A stretch of DNA of 64,000 nucleotides, taken from assembly GCA_034359265.1 (NCBI GenBank), contig CP136892.1:11022501-11086500 (forward strand). Reading direction: 5' to 3'. A program made the position numbers and the translations under genes. The notes under the pieces are model-generated. The model was not told the DNA's origin, searched no databases, and saw only the letters and a list, made by a program, of their open reading frames with translations. This DNA is from Canna indica. Taxonomy: Eukaryota; Streptophyta; Magnoliopsida; Zingiberales; Cannaceae. Shown piece after piece: positions 11,701 to 23,495 of the stretch; the first letter of the stretch is position 1, and every line of letters begins with the position of its first letter.

Positions 11701-14566
11701 AAGCACATGGGTTGTGCCCAACTCAGCACGAGCTATGGGTTCAGCATGGCTTGAGCACAGCAATCCTACGCCTGCCCACATTCCCTAAGCATTGGGAAGG
11801 TGAGCGGGGCTGCCTTGGGAAGGTGCCCGCCTGCTTGCCTTCCCAAGGCAAGTGGGCCTGCCCGAGCTCAACATGGATCCAGCTTGAGCCCGAAGGGGCG
11901 GGCCGCATGCCGGGCTGGGCTGTTTCTTTAAAAATCTGGATCGTGTCAAACACAACTTGAAAAATGTCTGCCCTGTGCCAGGCACGACCCATTGCCACCT
12001 ATAGATTGTATGGAGGCAGATGACAATCAAACAAATGACAACTTGGAATCTCTTACATTTAGTATTAGCTCTTACTTAATGTAATAATCCATGCAATTTA
12101 TGATGGTTTTTCTCATTTGCAGGTCCATACATAGCACCAGAATTGTACAAGAATGAAACATTTGATAAAAGTGTTGATGTGTTCTCTTTCAGTCTCATTC
12201 TTTATGAGGTTTTTAGATCATTCTCTCTTCTTTTTTTTCCTTTTATTTCTATTAGTAGGTTACAAGTATTCACTTAGAAGTTAACCAAAAAGGACAGGAA
12301 TAAAATTTGAACTATGTAGTATGTATAATAAAAGATAAATCCATACCTTGCATCTCTCATATGTTTTTTGTCTACTAGTTATTAGTTTCATTTTCTTTAT
12401 CAGATAGCTTATACTGTTGTAATTGTGTTGTCCACAACATATTTATATTAAATGACCAAATATCCTCTCCTGTGAACTTAGATGATTGAAGGAGTCCCAC
12501 CTTTCCACCCCAAGGTTCCTGAAGATGTTGCTAAAATGATTTGCTTGGAAGGAGTCAGACCAGCATTAAAGACCAGATTTAAGACTTATCCTCCTGATCT
12601 TAATGAGTATGTCTTTCTTCCCAAGTAAAATAGATTTCAGGTGCATTTGTTCAAAATTGCACGTCTTATCTATGATAGTAAAAGAATTACATGTGCTTTT
12701 AGATAATACATGCTTGAGCAAAAGTACGATAAAAATAGTTATCCTAGTACTTTTGACTATGCATAAAAACTCAGCGAATTGAGGACGTCTTTTATTTAAT
12801 GCTTCTCAAAGGTCTTTAGAGAGTCTGCGCATCAGTGTATTATATGATTTATATTGCTCCTTTATTATTTATCTTCACATCAGATCTTGAACTAAATTCT
12901 TCTGAAGAGGATTGACCATTGCCAATAATTTTGCAAGCTAGCATACTAAGTTAATATCTTCTTGAGATGAATCCCATGTACCCCCTCCGAGTTTTAAAAT
13001 TGTGTGTACACTTCCATGGGCAGCCCCTTCATTGTCATTAAAAAAATACCTATTTGGTACAGATATTGACACACCACCTGAATCAATGACTTAGATGACT
13101 CAGATGAGTTCCCAATACCTCTATTTCATTTCATATTATAGGCTAATTTTGAAGTTGAGTAACTCTAAAGCTCTTAGGACAAGGGCTTGGTTGTTTTGGA
13201 TGTACATTTTGTTTTTCTCTTAATACTCAGGTTGATATTTGTATTAATATTAGCAGTTTTTGGAAATTTGTATATCCAGGCTAATTGCCCCAAAACAAGT
13301 GTGGTCTCAAACAGTTCAAAGACGATAAAATCAGTTTTATGGAGTAAAAACTAGTCCAGCCAAACCGGCTCTGCTGACTGAATTTTTTTTTTATTTTCTA
13401 CCCAGTGGGTTGATTTTTATGGAGTGAACCTACCAGGAAGTGAACAACCTTTATTTATTAATACTTAAGCTAAAGTGAAAATGAACTTGTGTTGTGCAAG
13501 AGTGAACTTAATATAAACCTTTATTAATAATGTTTTTTTTGTTATTAGGAGTGAATCTAATGTGGCTGGGAGTGAATGTCTGTTGTAAAAGAGTGAATAA
13601 TTTTTTTTATTTATCTTAAAATAAAAATTTGCACAGAAGGTTCATGGGGTTATATCTGTCAACCTTTGATTATTTAGATAAACCTTTTGTTATCAAGAGT
13701 TAACCTAAAGTGGTTGCGAGAGAACTTATTTTGTGAAAGACTAAACCTTTGGTATGTAACGGTGAATTAAAAATTTGATTCATCATGCTTTAAGATTCTA
13801 AAGACAGATCAGGCTCCGTAAGAATTACTTATGGCGCCCGGCACCGTATAAGTTTTTTTTTTTCAAATAAGACTCTCTAGGTCTAAAAATGTTATGATGG
13901 GGCGAGCAACATTATCTCACTTTTGAACTCTGCTGTATTTTTGTTCATGGACATGTTTACATTGCCATAAAATATAGGCTTTTTATTTCAGTTGGAGCTC
14001 AACTATTTTGCTTATTATATTGCAATAAAGAAGAACTTCCTCTGTGGAATGAATCACATTTTAGTGATGTAATTTATTCAGGTTAATTGAAGAATGCTGG
14101 AATCCACAGCCTGCGGTGCGACCAACTTTTTTGGACATAATTATGCGGCTGGACAAAATGTATGAGAATTGTTCAAAGCAAAGTCGATGGAGAGACAACC
14201 TTAAGATTTTTTGGTATGTAAATTTCTACGATACCACCATCAAAAGAACACTAGCATATGTAATGAGGTTTTGTTGTTGAATATGTTTCTTCAAAAAAAA
14301 AATATTTCTTTGTTCGCATTGAGTCATATAATTCATGTTACACATAATTGTAGCTTTGTTCCTAATGTTAGTTGTAATTTTATAACTAATATTAAAATTA
14401 TATTCTAAAAAATTAAAAGGCTAGCAGGGTTCATATAAAATTTAATCCTTCTCCTTCTTGTAAACATGTTATCCAAAACATGTTATGCTTTGGACTAAAC
14501 CTTATATGATGTATATTTGTTTTCATATATTTTGAATCAAACTTCTCCATGTTTTGCAGGAAATAA
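5772..14566 (+). CDS. ILK: Ankyrin-repeat Raf-like protein kinase (integrin-linked kinase family)
   Basis: Coding exons by eye: 5772-6185, 6328-6402, 6489-6593, 6741-6826, 6966-7086, 7279-7358, 9072-9134, 9245-9363, 12123-12208, 12482-12606, 14082-14213, 14560-14566. All introns are GT-AG and the frame is kept throughout, giving 470 residues against about 480 for Arabidopsis ILK1. The start is the ATG before MDVVARLKRGVSRKL; the frame also opens 11 codons upstream, but only at a TTG. Residues 1-80 are Ser/Arg-rich with two SFGR..SLDP-like repeats, about 95-163 form ankyrin repeats, and about 195-450 the kinase domain. The ATP lysine is K214 (VSVKML) and the catalytic loop is HCDLRP (D311). 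The usual DFG is GFG (329-331) and the glycine-rich loop is not recognisable, as in other plant ILKs. Family members are Raf-like group C kinases; Arabidopsis ILK1 is reported to act in immunity and potassium/osmotic responses. Intron 8 (2.76 kb) is enlarged by transposons. Confidence 0.93.
9905..11136. mobile_element. Possible decayed LTR retroelement in ILK intron 8
   Basis: Two pyrimidine-rich stretches that end alike (CTCTTGTAGGGTTGGTGCTGCGTC near 9970-9994 and CTCTTCTAGGGTCTGGCGCTGC near 11114-11136) lie about 1.1 kb apart. They could be the 3' ends of a pair of LTRs around a largely deleted interior. The second copy is preceded by LTR-like sequence that the TRIM at 10617-10949 has split. 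Neither termini nor a TSD were found, so this stays tentative. Confidence 0.3.
10617..10949 (+). mobile_element. TRIM (terminal-repeat retrotransposon in miniature)
   Basis: A complete 333-bp element. LTR 1 (10617-10732) and LTR 2 (10835-10949) both start TGTTAAAGTCCCACATTGC and end TTAACA, with only a few differences. Directly after LTR 1 lies TGGTATGAGAGC, close to the initiator-Met tRNA primer-binding site TGGTATCAGAGC. A purine tract GTGAGGGGGG precedes LTR 2. The flanks GGTTA (10612-10616) and GGTTC (10950-10954) form a 5-bp duplication with one mismatch. It has no coding capacity, so it needs a partner's enzymes. It lies in the sense orientation within ILK intron 8. Confidence 0.9.
11557..12003. 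mobile_element. hAT-type MITE (GATGRCAATGG family)
   Basis: A 447-bp GC-rich element. The ends are TAAAGATGGCAATGGG and, inverted, TATAGGTGGCAATGGG. Perfect 8-bp duplications GATTGTAT (11549-11556 and 12004-12011) flank it, the length that hAT elements leave. Its interior is GC-rich and recalls the minisatellite at 1085-2160 (blocks of the GGCTGGGC type). It sits about 120 bp upstream of ILK exon 9. A relative lies at 62620-62942. Confidence 0.85.
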
Positions 14567-14830
14567 TTAGGGGATATGTCGGCTCATGGCAGATGTGTTG
14601 TAACACCAGTATGTGTTTGTTCATGGTAGAGTTGCCTTGGTGGTTGTTCAAGCAAATAATGCATGAATAAACCTTAATTTTCTGTATGTTTACCTTTTGG
14701 CTTTCAGCTGAGGTTTTTCATTTAAAGACCTGTTTATGATCATATAGATTATGTTGTAATTTGTGAATGTAACATTGTTTATATCTACTAAATAAGGACT
14801 ATTTCATATCAATAAAGGCAGCTCTTTGTT
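14567..14830 (+). terminator. 3' UTR and polyadenylation region of the ILK gene
   Basis: The last coding exon supplies only the final base of a Trp codon, a Lys codon and TAA. A canonical AATAAA lies at 14811-14816, about 245 bp after the stop, and is the likeliest poly(A) signal. The exact cleavage site cannot be read from the sequence. Confidence 0.5.
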
Positions 14831-15089
14831 CTGAAGATGAGAGAATGAACTCTTAATTAAACTTCAATCTTGTTATTTGAATTTTCAAATACTAGATAAT
14901 AATTTGTATTTACAGAAAGACAAAAAGATTTCATTAGTCATGAAATGCCTTTGCTTACTTCAATTCTCACATCCTTTGTAACTCAAATCTGGAACCTCTT
15001 TTACCACTTATTGATCTTTTTCCTTTGGAAAATTGGAATTCTGGTGATTGATTCAATGATAGATTTGAATCATCTTTGGAGTATATTTA

Positions 15090-16217
15090 GGTTTCGTTTG
15101 GTTAACATGTGAAGTAATTTTCATGAATTAATTTTGCATGTGTATTTTTCGTGAAGTATTCAAAAAGTATTTAGTTAACAAAAAATTAATTCATAGAAAT
15201 GTAATTTCTCACTTATAACATATTTGGTTGACATGAGTATTTCTTATGAAGTACATACGAAATGACCAATATAGTTTTTTTATAAATTAATTTTTTCATT
15301 TATATGTATAGTATATATGAAAAAAATAAATATTATTTGTAAATTAATATTGTAATATATATATATATATATATATATATAATGTAATATAATTTTTTCC
15401 ATATATAATTAATATAATATATACTTTGTTATATATAAAAAATAATTTTTATTTGTAATTAATATAAAAAATTACATATTTTGCTAAAAAATTAAAATAA
15501 AATAAATATGCGAAGAATTCAAGGATTATCTAATCTCATAATGTTATAACATAAATAATAAATTTGACATTAAATGCAAATGTGAGGTCAATATTGGCTC
15601 TTTTTTTTTCAAATATAATGCAAGAAGTGCAACTTACTTAGGACTCCCTAGGTAAGTTACTTTCAAAGTTGTACTTATTAAGGAAATTGTACTTCCTACA
15701 AAATGTAAGAAATATGTCAGCCAAACAAAAGATCTTTTGGCTATTTCCTAACACTATGTTTGGATTGAGGGTTTCGAAAGATTTCAGAGGGGTTTGGAGG
15801 GGGAGGAGTTTGGAGGGATTTAAAATATCCTGTTTGGATAATTTTTTTAAGGAGTTTGGAGGGATTTCAAATCCCTCCAAACCCCTCCTAGAACTCATTT
15901 TCAAAACCCCCCAAAATGGGGGGCTTTTGAGGGGTTTGAAGAGTTAATGAATTAAAAATAGTTAAATTACAAAAATATCATTAGAATAAAATATATATAT
16001 ATTATTATAAATGAAGGCATATCGGTCTATCAAATCCTTCCAAACCCTTTATGAAGTTTAACCAAACAAGATTTTTAAAACCCTTTCAAAAACCTCCAAA
16101 CCCCCCCCCTCCAAAACCCTTCAAACCCCTCCCCCTCCAAACCCCTTATTCAAAGTTATCCAAACATAGTGTAAAAGTATAATTTTCTACAAAAAATTGT
16201 GTCAATCAAACGAGGTC
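15090..16217. mobile_element. Possible Harbinger-like MITE hosting a second MITE
   Basis: The outer ends GGTTTCGTTTGGTTAAC (left) and, inverted, GACCTCGTTTGATTGAC (right) resemble each other, and the flanking interior is AT-rich with a (TA)n run at about 15356-15380. A smaller MITE is nested at 15752-16171. A clear TSD was not found, so the limits are approximate. Confidence 0.45.
15752..16171. mobile_element. Tourist-like MITE with TAA duplication
   Basis: A 420-bp element with ends CACTATGTTTGGAT and its exact inverse ATCCAAACATAGTG, flanked by TAA on both sides (15749-15751 and 16172-16174). That 3-bp duplication fits PIF/Harbinger-derived Tourist MITEs. The interior is a foldback of GGGTTTGGAGGG-type blocks facing CCCTCCAAACCC blocks. 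Non-coding. Confidence 0.85.
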
Positions 16218-16379
16218 TTCATTAAAGCTATCTCATTCTTGACTAATTGTGAAAAGCTTCCTTATAGGATAAAAATTAATATGCATTGGAGGGACCTACC
16301 TCTATTCATATGGAATGGGAATGAAATTTGAGGCCGAGGTAGGATTCTTTTACTTTGTCCATTCGTGCCACTATGCTTA

Positions 16380-17035
16380 TGAAAATTAAGTTTATAAATT
16401 TTTTTAATAAATCTAATTTAAATTATAGCGAAATTAATAAATCTAGCCTAATTTTTAATTTGCATTAAATCTAATCTGAAAATTCAAATTAACACCAATT
16501 ATATTCTACCGTTAAGTTGTCGTTAATGAAACCGTTAGTTGCTGACGTGACATCCTAGTCAACAACCAATATATTAATTTTTAATACTCATATACACAAG
16601 TAAGCAGTTAAAAATTAAAAAAATACACAAAATTTTAACCAGACATTCATCCCCACTCGAACTCTCGTACTACCCACTTAGTAATATGACTTAACAACTT
16701 GCTATAGTTGTTGACTGGGACGTCACATCATATTGTCAAGTCATATTAGTAAGCATGTAGTAGATGAGTTCGGGTGGGGATGAATCTCGAGTTAGGATTT
16801 TATATTTTTTTAATAATTTCAACAGCTGACTTGGGCATATAAGTATTAAAAATGAATATATTAGTTGCTGACTGCGATACCACATCAGCAATTAACGATT
16901 TTATTAACGATAACTTAATGGTAGGATATAATTGGTGTTAATTTAAAACTTTATATTAGAATTAATATAAATTAAAAGTTGAGTTAGATGAGTTAATTTC
17001 GTCGTAATTTAAGTTAGATTCATTAATTTTCTCAT
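16380..17035. mobile_element. Foldback MITE
   Basis: Arms of roughly 300 bp are inverted copies: TAATTGGTGTTAATTT at about 16930 faces AATTAACACCAATTAT at about 16488, and GGTGGGGATGAAT at 16775 faces ATTCATCCCCACT at 16646. The centre is near 16715. No TSD could be assigned. Confidence 0.65.
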
Positions 17036-17403
17036 TTTATATATGCAATCTAATATAAGTTGGAAAAAACTTGTATGTATTATAAACTACGAATGTTAAG
17101 TGCAATCCTCCTTGGGTTTTAATTGTCTTCAAAGTAACATTCTTATAAAAAACTAAAATAGCATATGAACCCCTATTACAGCATTTACTATTTATTCTTA
17201 AGTTAATTAAGAAAAAAAAAAAATCACTAAAGATTTTTGAAACAATTTCTATTTTTTTTCATTGAACCAAGTTCTGATTGCTACCTAATGATGCCTTATC
17301 AAACCCATAAACTTTAATGTTTGATTGTTCATACCTAACATATATACTCAGATGAAATTATCTTTTTAGATATGTTTTGCACAAATTTACCTAAGTAAAT
17401 TTA

Positions 17404-17868
17404 GGATTAAAGGGTGATTTTTGTCCTCAAATTTTTAAAAATAGAATAAAAATATTTTTAAACTCTTTTTTAATTAATTTTTACCTTTAAACGAACGAAA
17501 ACGGTTGAAAAATATCCTCGAACTATTAAAAATGAATAAAAATATTTAAATAAATTTTTTACTCTTAGACAAACGAAAATAATTAAAAAATACTAATTTT
17601 TTTCCCATATCTAAAGATAGAAAGAGTTTTTTTTCTTAGAAATGAGTAAAAATATTAGTATCTTTTAATTATTTTCGTTTGTTTAAGAGTAAAAATTTAA
17701 TCAAAAAATAAGTTTATGAGTATTTTTACTCATTTCTAATAATTCGAGAATATTTTTCAATTATTTTTATTTATTTAAAAATAAAAATCAATCAAATAAG
17801 AATTTAAAGATATTTTTATTCTATTTTTAATAATTTGATAATTTCTGCATAAAAATCATTTTTAACCC
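17404..17868. mobile_element. Mutator-like MITE
   Basis: A 465-bp foldback with ends GGATTAAAGGGTGATTTTTG and, inverted, GGGTTAAAAATGATTTTTAT. Flanks GTAAATTTA (17395-17403) and GTGAATTTA (17869-17877) are a 9-bp duplication with one mismatch. Non-coding, very AT-rich. Confidence 0.8.
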
Positions 17869-18825
17869 GTGAATTTATCGTATATAGTATTTATGACAAT
17901 GTTGTCAAGGCAATGATATGTGTGGGCCACAAGGAGGCATAGATCTTGAGAATCTAGTGTAGCCGAGGTATTAGTACTACATGCCATGAACACCAAGAAT
18001 CACGCAGCAGCCGAAATGGCAATCCTGTAGCCTGCAACTGGCTTTCTCTGAACACCTGACATGGTGGCTCAGACGCCCAAGTCCTCATTTTTGGCCCTCT
18101 TGTCATGTGAACCTTCATATTAAAACTTAAAAGTCTGCTTCCACAAGAAACTCATTAATTATCATCATCATCATCATCCATTATGATTTAACCTAATTTT
18201 TTCTATATTTTAAGTTAACCAGTCCATTGAAATCAATTCAAATCAAACCATCAACCTAAAAGAAATGGGCACTCAACCCCTCTTTAATTAGGTAACAAAG
18301 AATCCAATACTCTCATTTATTATTGAAACCATTAAATATTGATACCAAATAGGACCTTATTTGATGCAAATGCACTAGATGCAGCTGATAGAGTTATTAC
18401 TGAAGATTGCTAATGGACAATCTGCTTGTTGATTCCACCATTCAAAAGCAAAGATCACAAAGAGGATAATTCTCCTAGCAAATAACTAATATTCATGTCA
18501 TAGTTTGTTTAAGAAGAATCAAAACAATCGATGGAGCCAAATTTTAGCATGGATTTGCTTTGCTTTCCACTGTCTCAGAAATTTGACCTTTCATTCTCTG
18601 GAAAAGTTTTAAGCTTCAACTGACTCAATGAACCAAAGTTCCCCTCATCAATGGAGTCTACATCTGGCTTCCACTAGTATCATTTACACAGCCATAATGA
18701 GTCAAAAAAACATATCTTGATTAAGTTCTACAAACATCAAAAGGAAGAAACCAGAAAATATCAATACACAGTTGAAAACCTGATCTGGACAAGGAAGCCA
18801 TAAAAAACCTTCAAAATTTGACATA
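17869..18825. other. Non-coding; formin 3' flank
   Basis: No gene or repeat recognised in most of this stretch. The part next to 18825 should contain the 3' UTR of the formin, which is transcribed leftwards. Confidence 0.5.
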
Positions 18826-21800
18826 CTAAGATGATAATGAACTCTCATCATCAGTCCAACCAGGCCGGGAAGGAAGAAAACTGGGGAAGACTGGATTTGA
18901 TGCTTGGTTCCCAGTGACTGGCAAATGATGTTCTGAGATGATAATGTTATGCTCGTTGATCTTCTCAACTTCTCTGCAAACCTGATCAAGAACTGCGAGA
19001 AAGTCTCTTACCACCATGAAGATTCTAAATGGATGAGCCTCCTCTTTGGCCGAATCCCCGTGGAAGTACTCCGTAATTCCCTTCACCGTCGCCAAGACAA
19101 AGCTCTCTTGGGCTTGGATATCTAGGATTTCATCTTCAGCCTTTCTCAAGAACCCGATCATCGCATCGTGGAAATGACGACCACTATCACTGGGAAATGA
19201 ATTGTTTAGCTGCAGTACTTCTTGGATCTTCCCAAGCCCTCCACCAAGCTTTGCAACATAGAAGCTAAGCATATCCAAGTCCATTGCAGCAGCCTTCTTG
19301 ACATTACTTAGCTCAACACCGAGATTGGACACAACTTGTATTCCAAGTTTGCAGTACCCAACATCTGCTAGTGTGTTTGGCTGGGCTTTAACTGCTGGAG
19401 AATTGACAGCGGAAAGACGTGATCCTTCAGCCCGACTTATTTCCTGGACAACAAAATGCAAGAGGGTGGTCTTGCCATCTGTTCCTCTGACATCAACTAG
19501 CTTGAGGAGGGCATCAAGCTTGAAGGCATGTGCCTCGCCACGGTTGGTACCAACATTCATCCGATTCCCAGTCTTTAAGACTGCACCAAGAATCTTGTGG
19601 AATATCTTGCTGTTCCTCAGCTCTTCACAGGCAGCCTGAGACATGGACAGCAATGGTATAAGCATGTCCCAAAAATAAACGTACAGCTCACTAGAAAGTA
19701 AGGGTGTTCATTCTCAGGTCCGCTTCGGGTTTTGCCCAAATCGGACCTGATCCAAAATTTCAACTCCATAGTTTGGATCCAAAACCGAGACTCAACCCAT
19801 CTTGGTAAAATAAGGTTTGTCAAGTTTCAGGTCAAATTTTAAATGAAATCTACTAAATCATCCCTTGCCAGTTTAGGGTCAATATTAGACATGTTTATCA
19901 AAATAGGGATTTGGTCTCAAGTTTAGGGGGAAACATGTGTTGTGGGTTGGGTCAGGTCAGGAAACTAGAGAACTCAAGACTCAATCCTAAGATCTCAGAT
20001 GTTTGAATTGTGTTAGCATAATGAATAACATGAAAGCTTATGTTTTCAAATCCACCTTCAGAAGCATTTCAGTTCTTGAACATTAGATGAATGAAATGAA
20101 TCCTAAGTTCCACTGGCTGGCCAGGGAGCCATATTTTAGTATTTCAATTAGTTTCCAATATTTATAAACTTTTTTAATAAATACTAAATAAAATTCAGTT
20201 CATGGTGTTTCTTATTTGGTGATATATGTTCAGTATGAATAGCAGAACAAATTAATAGACTTACCTCAAGAGTCATAAACAAATTCCTTAAGTGATTGAC
20301 CTCCGAGTCAAAATTGGCAATGTAGAGCATCGCATTGATTCTTTTGAATGCAAATGGAACATCAAGCATTGCCTTCAGGAAGCTTTCGGCTGGACCAAGC
20401 TTGAATGGGACATCATCTTTGTATTCTTTCAGTTTATGTTCTTCCTCTTTGCTCGGTACCATTTTCGTAAGTGCCTCCAGAGTATCATTTTTCAAGCTAT
20501 CCGCTTGCCCTTTTTCAGACAAATACCACAATCTGTGTTATTTAAGTAATGATAGAGGAATTCTATATATGCAAATTATTCATTAACTGTAGTTCTTGGA
20601 TCCAACTACAGCACGAACTTCTCAACGGCAATCGAACGACACACAGCAAAATATGATTAACAAGAAAACATCTGAATCGATAATGCAATTCCCAGTGGTG
20701 TATAAGTAAAATGGAGCTACATGCAATTAATTATACCAATAACCAAATTCTTGATATAAAGCATAAGCAGATGAATCATGCTCCTTCAAGAAATCATCAT
20801 AAGCTGATATATTAATACCAAAATGGGTACGAGGCAAAATACCTTCCAAAAGAGCCTTGCAAACTTCCTCCTTGGTCACATTCAGGGCCTTGAGCAGAAT
20901 TGCAATGTTCTGAGACTTTTTAGGATCAAGAATCCTGCTATCTTTGTTTAATGAAGGATCAGTATGACCACCAAACTTGTCTTTTGATGTTATGCTTGTG
21001 TTGCTACCAAACAAACTCTCAATCATCTCCTCATTTAGCCTGTTCAATGAATCAACTAAAATAGATAAGAGACACGCCGATGTGCATATGGAGAAAAGAT
21101 TTGAGACATGAGCAAAAATGACTCACTGGAATGAGCCTGACTTCAGCTGATCCCACGCCATTGCTCGGTCGGAGCTTGCTCGAACTTTGTCCCAGTGCAG
21201 AGGCTTCAACTTTGGGCGAGGGTTCTCCTCCTGCATCTGGGTGGTGTTGGAATTCTCCGGGGGTACTGGGAAGCTCCACCCAGCAGGCGGTCGGGGAGGT
21301 ATAAGAACTGGCGGCTGGAAAGTGGGCTTCTTCTCGTTCTGATCTTCTTGGCATTCAAATGGTGGCGGCGGCGGCGGCGGTAGTGGGTTTTGCCCAACAT
21401 CAAATGAGTTTCTGGCGAAATCCCCTATTTTTCTCGGCGACCGCAAGTTCTGGCCGGAAGATTGCAAAGTTTCCACCTTTCTGTCGCAGTTAAGCTCTGG
21501 CGGCGAAGATGGCGGAGAGTGGGAAGGTGGTCGCCTTTTTGGAGGCGACGGTGTCGGCGGCCGCAGCAGAGGTGGAGGCCTTAGTGGCGGTGGCGACGAA
21601 GTGGTGGGAGACGAATGGGAGGGAGAAGAAACCACATTAGAAGAAATGTTCGTGGGAGTGCTCAGCGTCGAGCTCTGTGACCCGCATCTCTCCATCTCCA
21701 CGCCCAAAGCTGCTTTCTTTGAGCTCGACGTAGGAGCGGCGGCGGCGGCGGGGGGGCTTCCCTTTTCGACAGGAGAGTCCTTCGGCGAGTAGTACCCTTC

Positions 21801-22532
21801 TTCTGACGACAAGCGTCCACCCTCTGCATCCCTGAACTGGCGAGGCAGCGGCGGGAGCGGTCGGAGCTCCGGGGAGCCGAGTTTCCGGTACGGAGAGCCG
21901 CCTCCAACGGTGGAGGTCTCATTCCCGCGGCCACGGGAGCTGACAAGGGTCCCCAGGTACAGGAACTCCGAGCCGGGGGGTCCGGAGGCAGCGGCGGAAG
22001 AGGAGGCGGTGGCGGAGAGCTTCCGCCCATCAGAGGCGGTAGTGTCGGGCGGGAAGAAGCGGAGGCTGTCGGACCTGGCGTCCTTGTCGTCGCCTCCGCG
22101 ACGGCGGCGGAGGTGGACAAACAGAGCAAGCGAGATGCCGAGGAAGGCGAGGGCGAGGAGCGGGGAGGCGACGGCGGGGACGAGCCTGGGACGGGAATGC
22201 CGGGACGGGGAGGAGCCAACAGAGGAGATATTGGCGGGGAAGGTGGGGAGGGTGACGGCGGTAGTAGAATGCGGCGGCGGCGGCGGGGAGGTGTACAACG
22301 GGAAGAATGGGCGAAAGCTTGCGGAAGAAGACGACGCAGAGGGATACTTGGGGAAGGAAGCAGAAGGAGGTTGCGCTGGAGGGAAGGAAGAAGAGGTCAG
22401 CGGAAAGAAGGGTTGATGCAGAGTTCTCCTGTTGTGGATTATACTTGCAGTAGTAGTAGTAGAAGAAGTATAGTGAGGGAAACGGAGTCGAGTGCAGCTG
22501 AGAAAGAACAAGAAGAAAGCAAACAGTGACAT
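18826..22532 (-). CDS. Group I formin-like protein (actin nucleator, membrane-anchored)
   Basis: Exons in coding order: 22532-21127, 21039-20843, 20509-20265, 19635-18826; introns GT-AG, frame kept, 885 residues. The chosen ATG gives [13 protein letters not shown], a signal-peptide-like start; an in-frame ATG at 22601 would add 23 residues, and the frame further upstream opens only at a TTG. Order of parts: hydrophobic leader; Pro/Ser-rich extracellular stretch; one membrane span (about 117-141) followed by RRRR; the [12 protein letters not shown] motif typical of group I plant formins; a Pro-rich FH1 region with a run of eight prolines (about 385); and FH2 from about 436 ([10 protein letters not shown]) with the hallmark [18 protein letters not shown]. 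Such proteins span the plasma membrane, bind wall components outside, and nucleate or bundle actin inside. It appears intact. The paralogue number cannot be decided from sequence alone. Confidence 0.92.
19640..20264 (-). other. Formin intron 3 with a GC-richer repeat-like patch
   Basis: The third intron of the formin (19636-20264). From about 19702 it contains AAGGGTGTTCATTCTCAGG and GGTCCGCTTCGGGTTTTGCCC, sequence of the kind seen at the ends of hAT MITEs, and at 19938-19960 TGGGTTGGGTCAGGTCAGG. No matching inverted end or clean duplication was found, so it may be a decayed copy. Confidence 0.35.
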
Positions 22533-23431
22533 TGTCACTGTTCTTGAGCTCAAGAGAGTGACAGACAATGTGATGGAAGAAGGAGAGCTCTTACAAACCA
22601 TATTGTGTAATTTTATATGATAAATTTTGGAAGGAAGTAGAGACTGCAATCTGCATGGAGTTTTCAAAATAGTTAATGTGACATGACGCGCTTCTCTACT
22701 TGGGAAACAGTGATGTTTTATAAGGTTGGAGCAGGCTTTTATGGTGGCGTTTCCACTAGAAGATAGAAAATGCAGGGTTTTTTACTTGGACAAAGGCAGA
22801 TAAAAAAGTTGCTTCTCCTCTCTCTCCAAGGAAGCAGCTGTGAAGAAAAGATTGAGAAAACATGTATGAAAGTGAAGTGGGGTCAATGCTGCTGCCATGA
22901 GTGGCTACTATGTCTACTGCTCATGAGTGAAGGTGATGAGGCAGCTGGTGAATTGACATCAAGTGTAGGTGATGATCTTTGTAGGGATGCCTGTTTGAAC
23001 TGAGGAAGGGGGTCAGGTTTGAAAGGGATGACAATGGGGCCTTTTTCTGCAAGAGTTTTATAGCCTTGTCAGGATTCAAAGAGAAAGGGGGACTCTTGTT
23101 CCAATGCACAGACATGGGAGGTGTCATCTTCTCTGTGGACTCTGGACTCTGGACTCTGGAGAAAAAACAGTGCACCAAACATGGGCAATGTTTTTAATTC
23201 CGGACTAAACTCTGAATGGAAATATGGAGTGGATTAATTTATTAACTTAGGAACTGATCTATTGTTAGCAGTTTAATTAATTCAAACACAAAATTAAAAA
23301 ATCAATAGAAAGAAAAAGCTAGTGGGATTGCTTGGTCAATCAGGTCAACAAGGAGCAACTCAACTCATAAGTCAATTTGATAAAGTTAACTCAAATTGTG
23401 TAGAAATCAAATTTTAAATTGACTTGAACGT

Positions 23432-23495
<64 letters not shown>

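Noticed and set aside
19702..19960. hAT MITE in formin intron 3
   Set aside because: The left tip looks right, but no inverted right tip or clear 8-bp duplication was found, so only a repeat-like patch is annotated.
21910..22529. Plus-strand frames of 138-168 codons
   Set aside because: Antisense shadows of the GC-rich first exon of the formin, low-complexity Gly/Arg/Glu.
22533..22667. Longer N-terminus for the formin
   Set aside because: The frame opens at a TTG at 22667; ATG at 22532 starts directly with a signal-peptide-like stretch. The in-frame ATG at 22601 stays possible.
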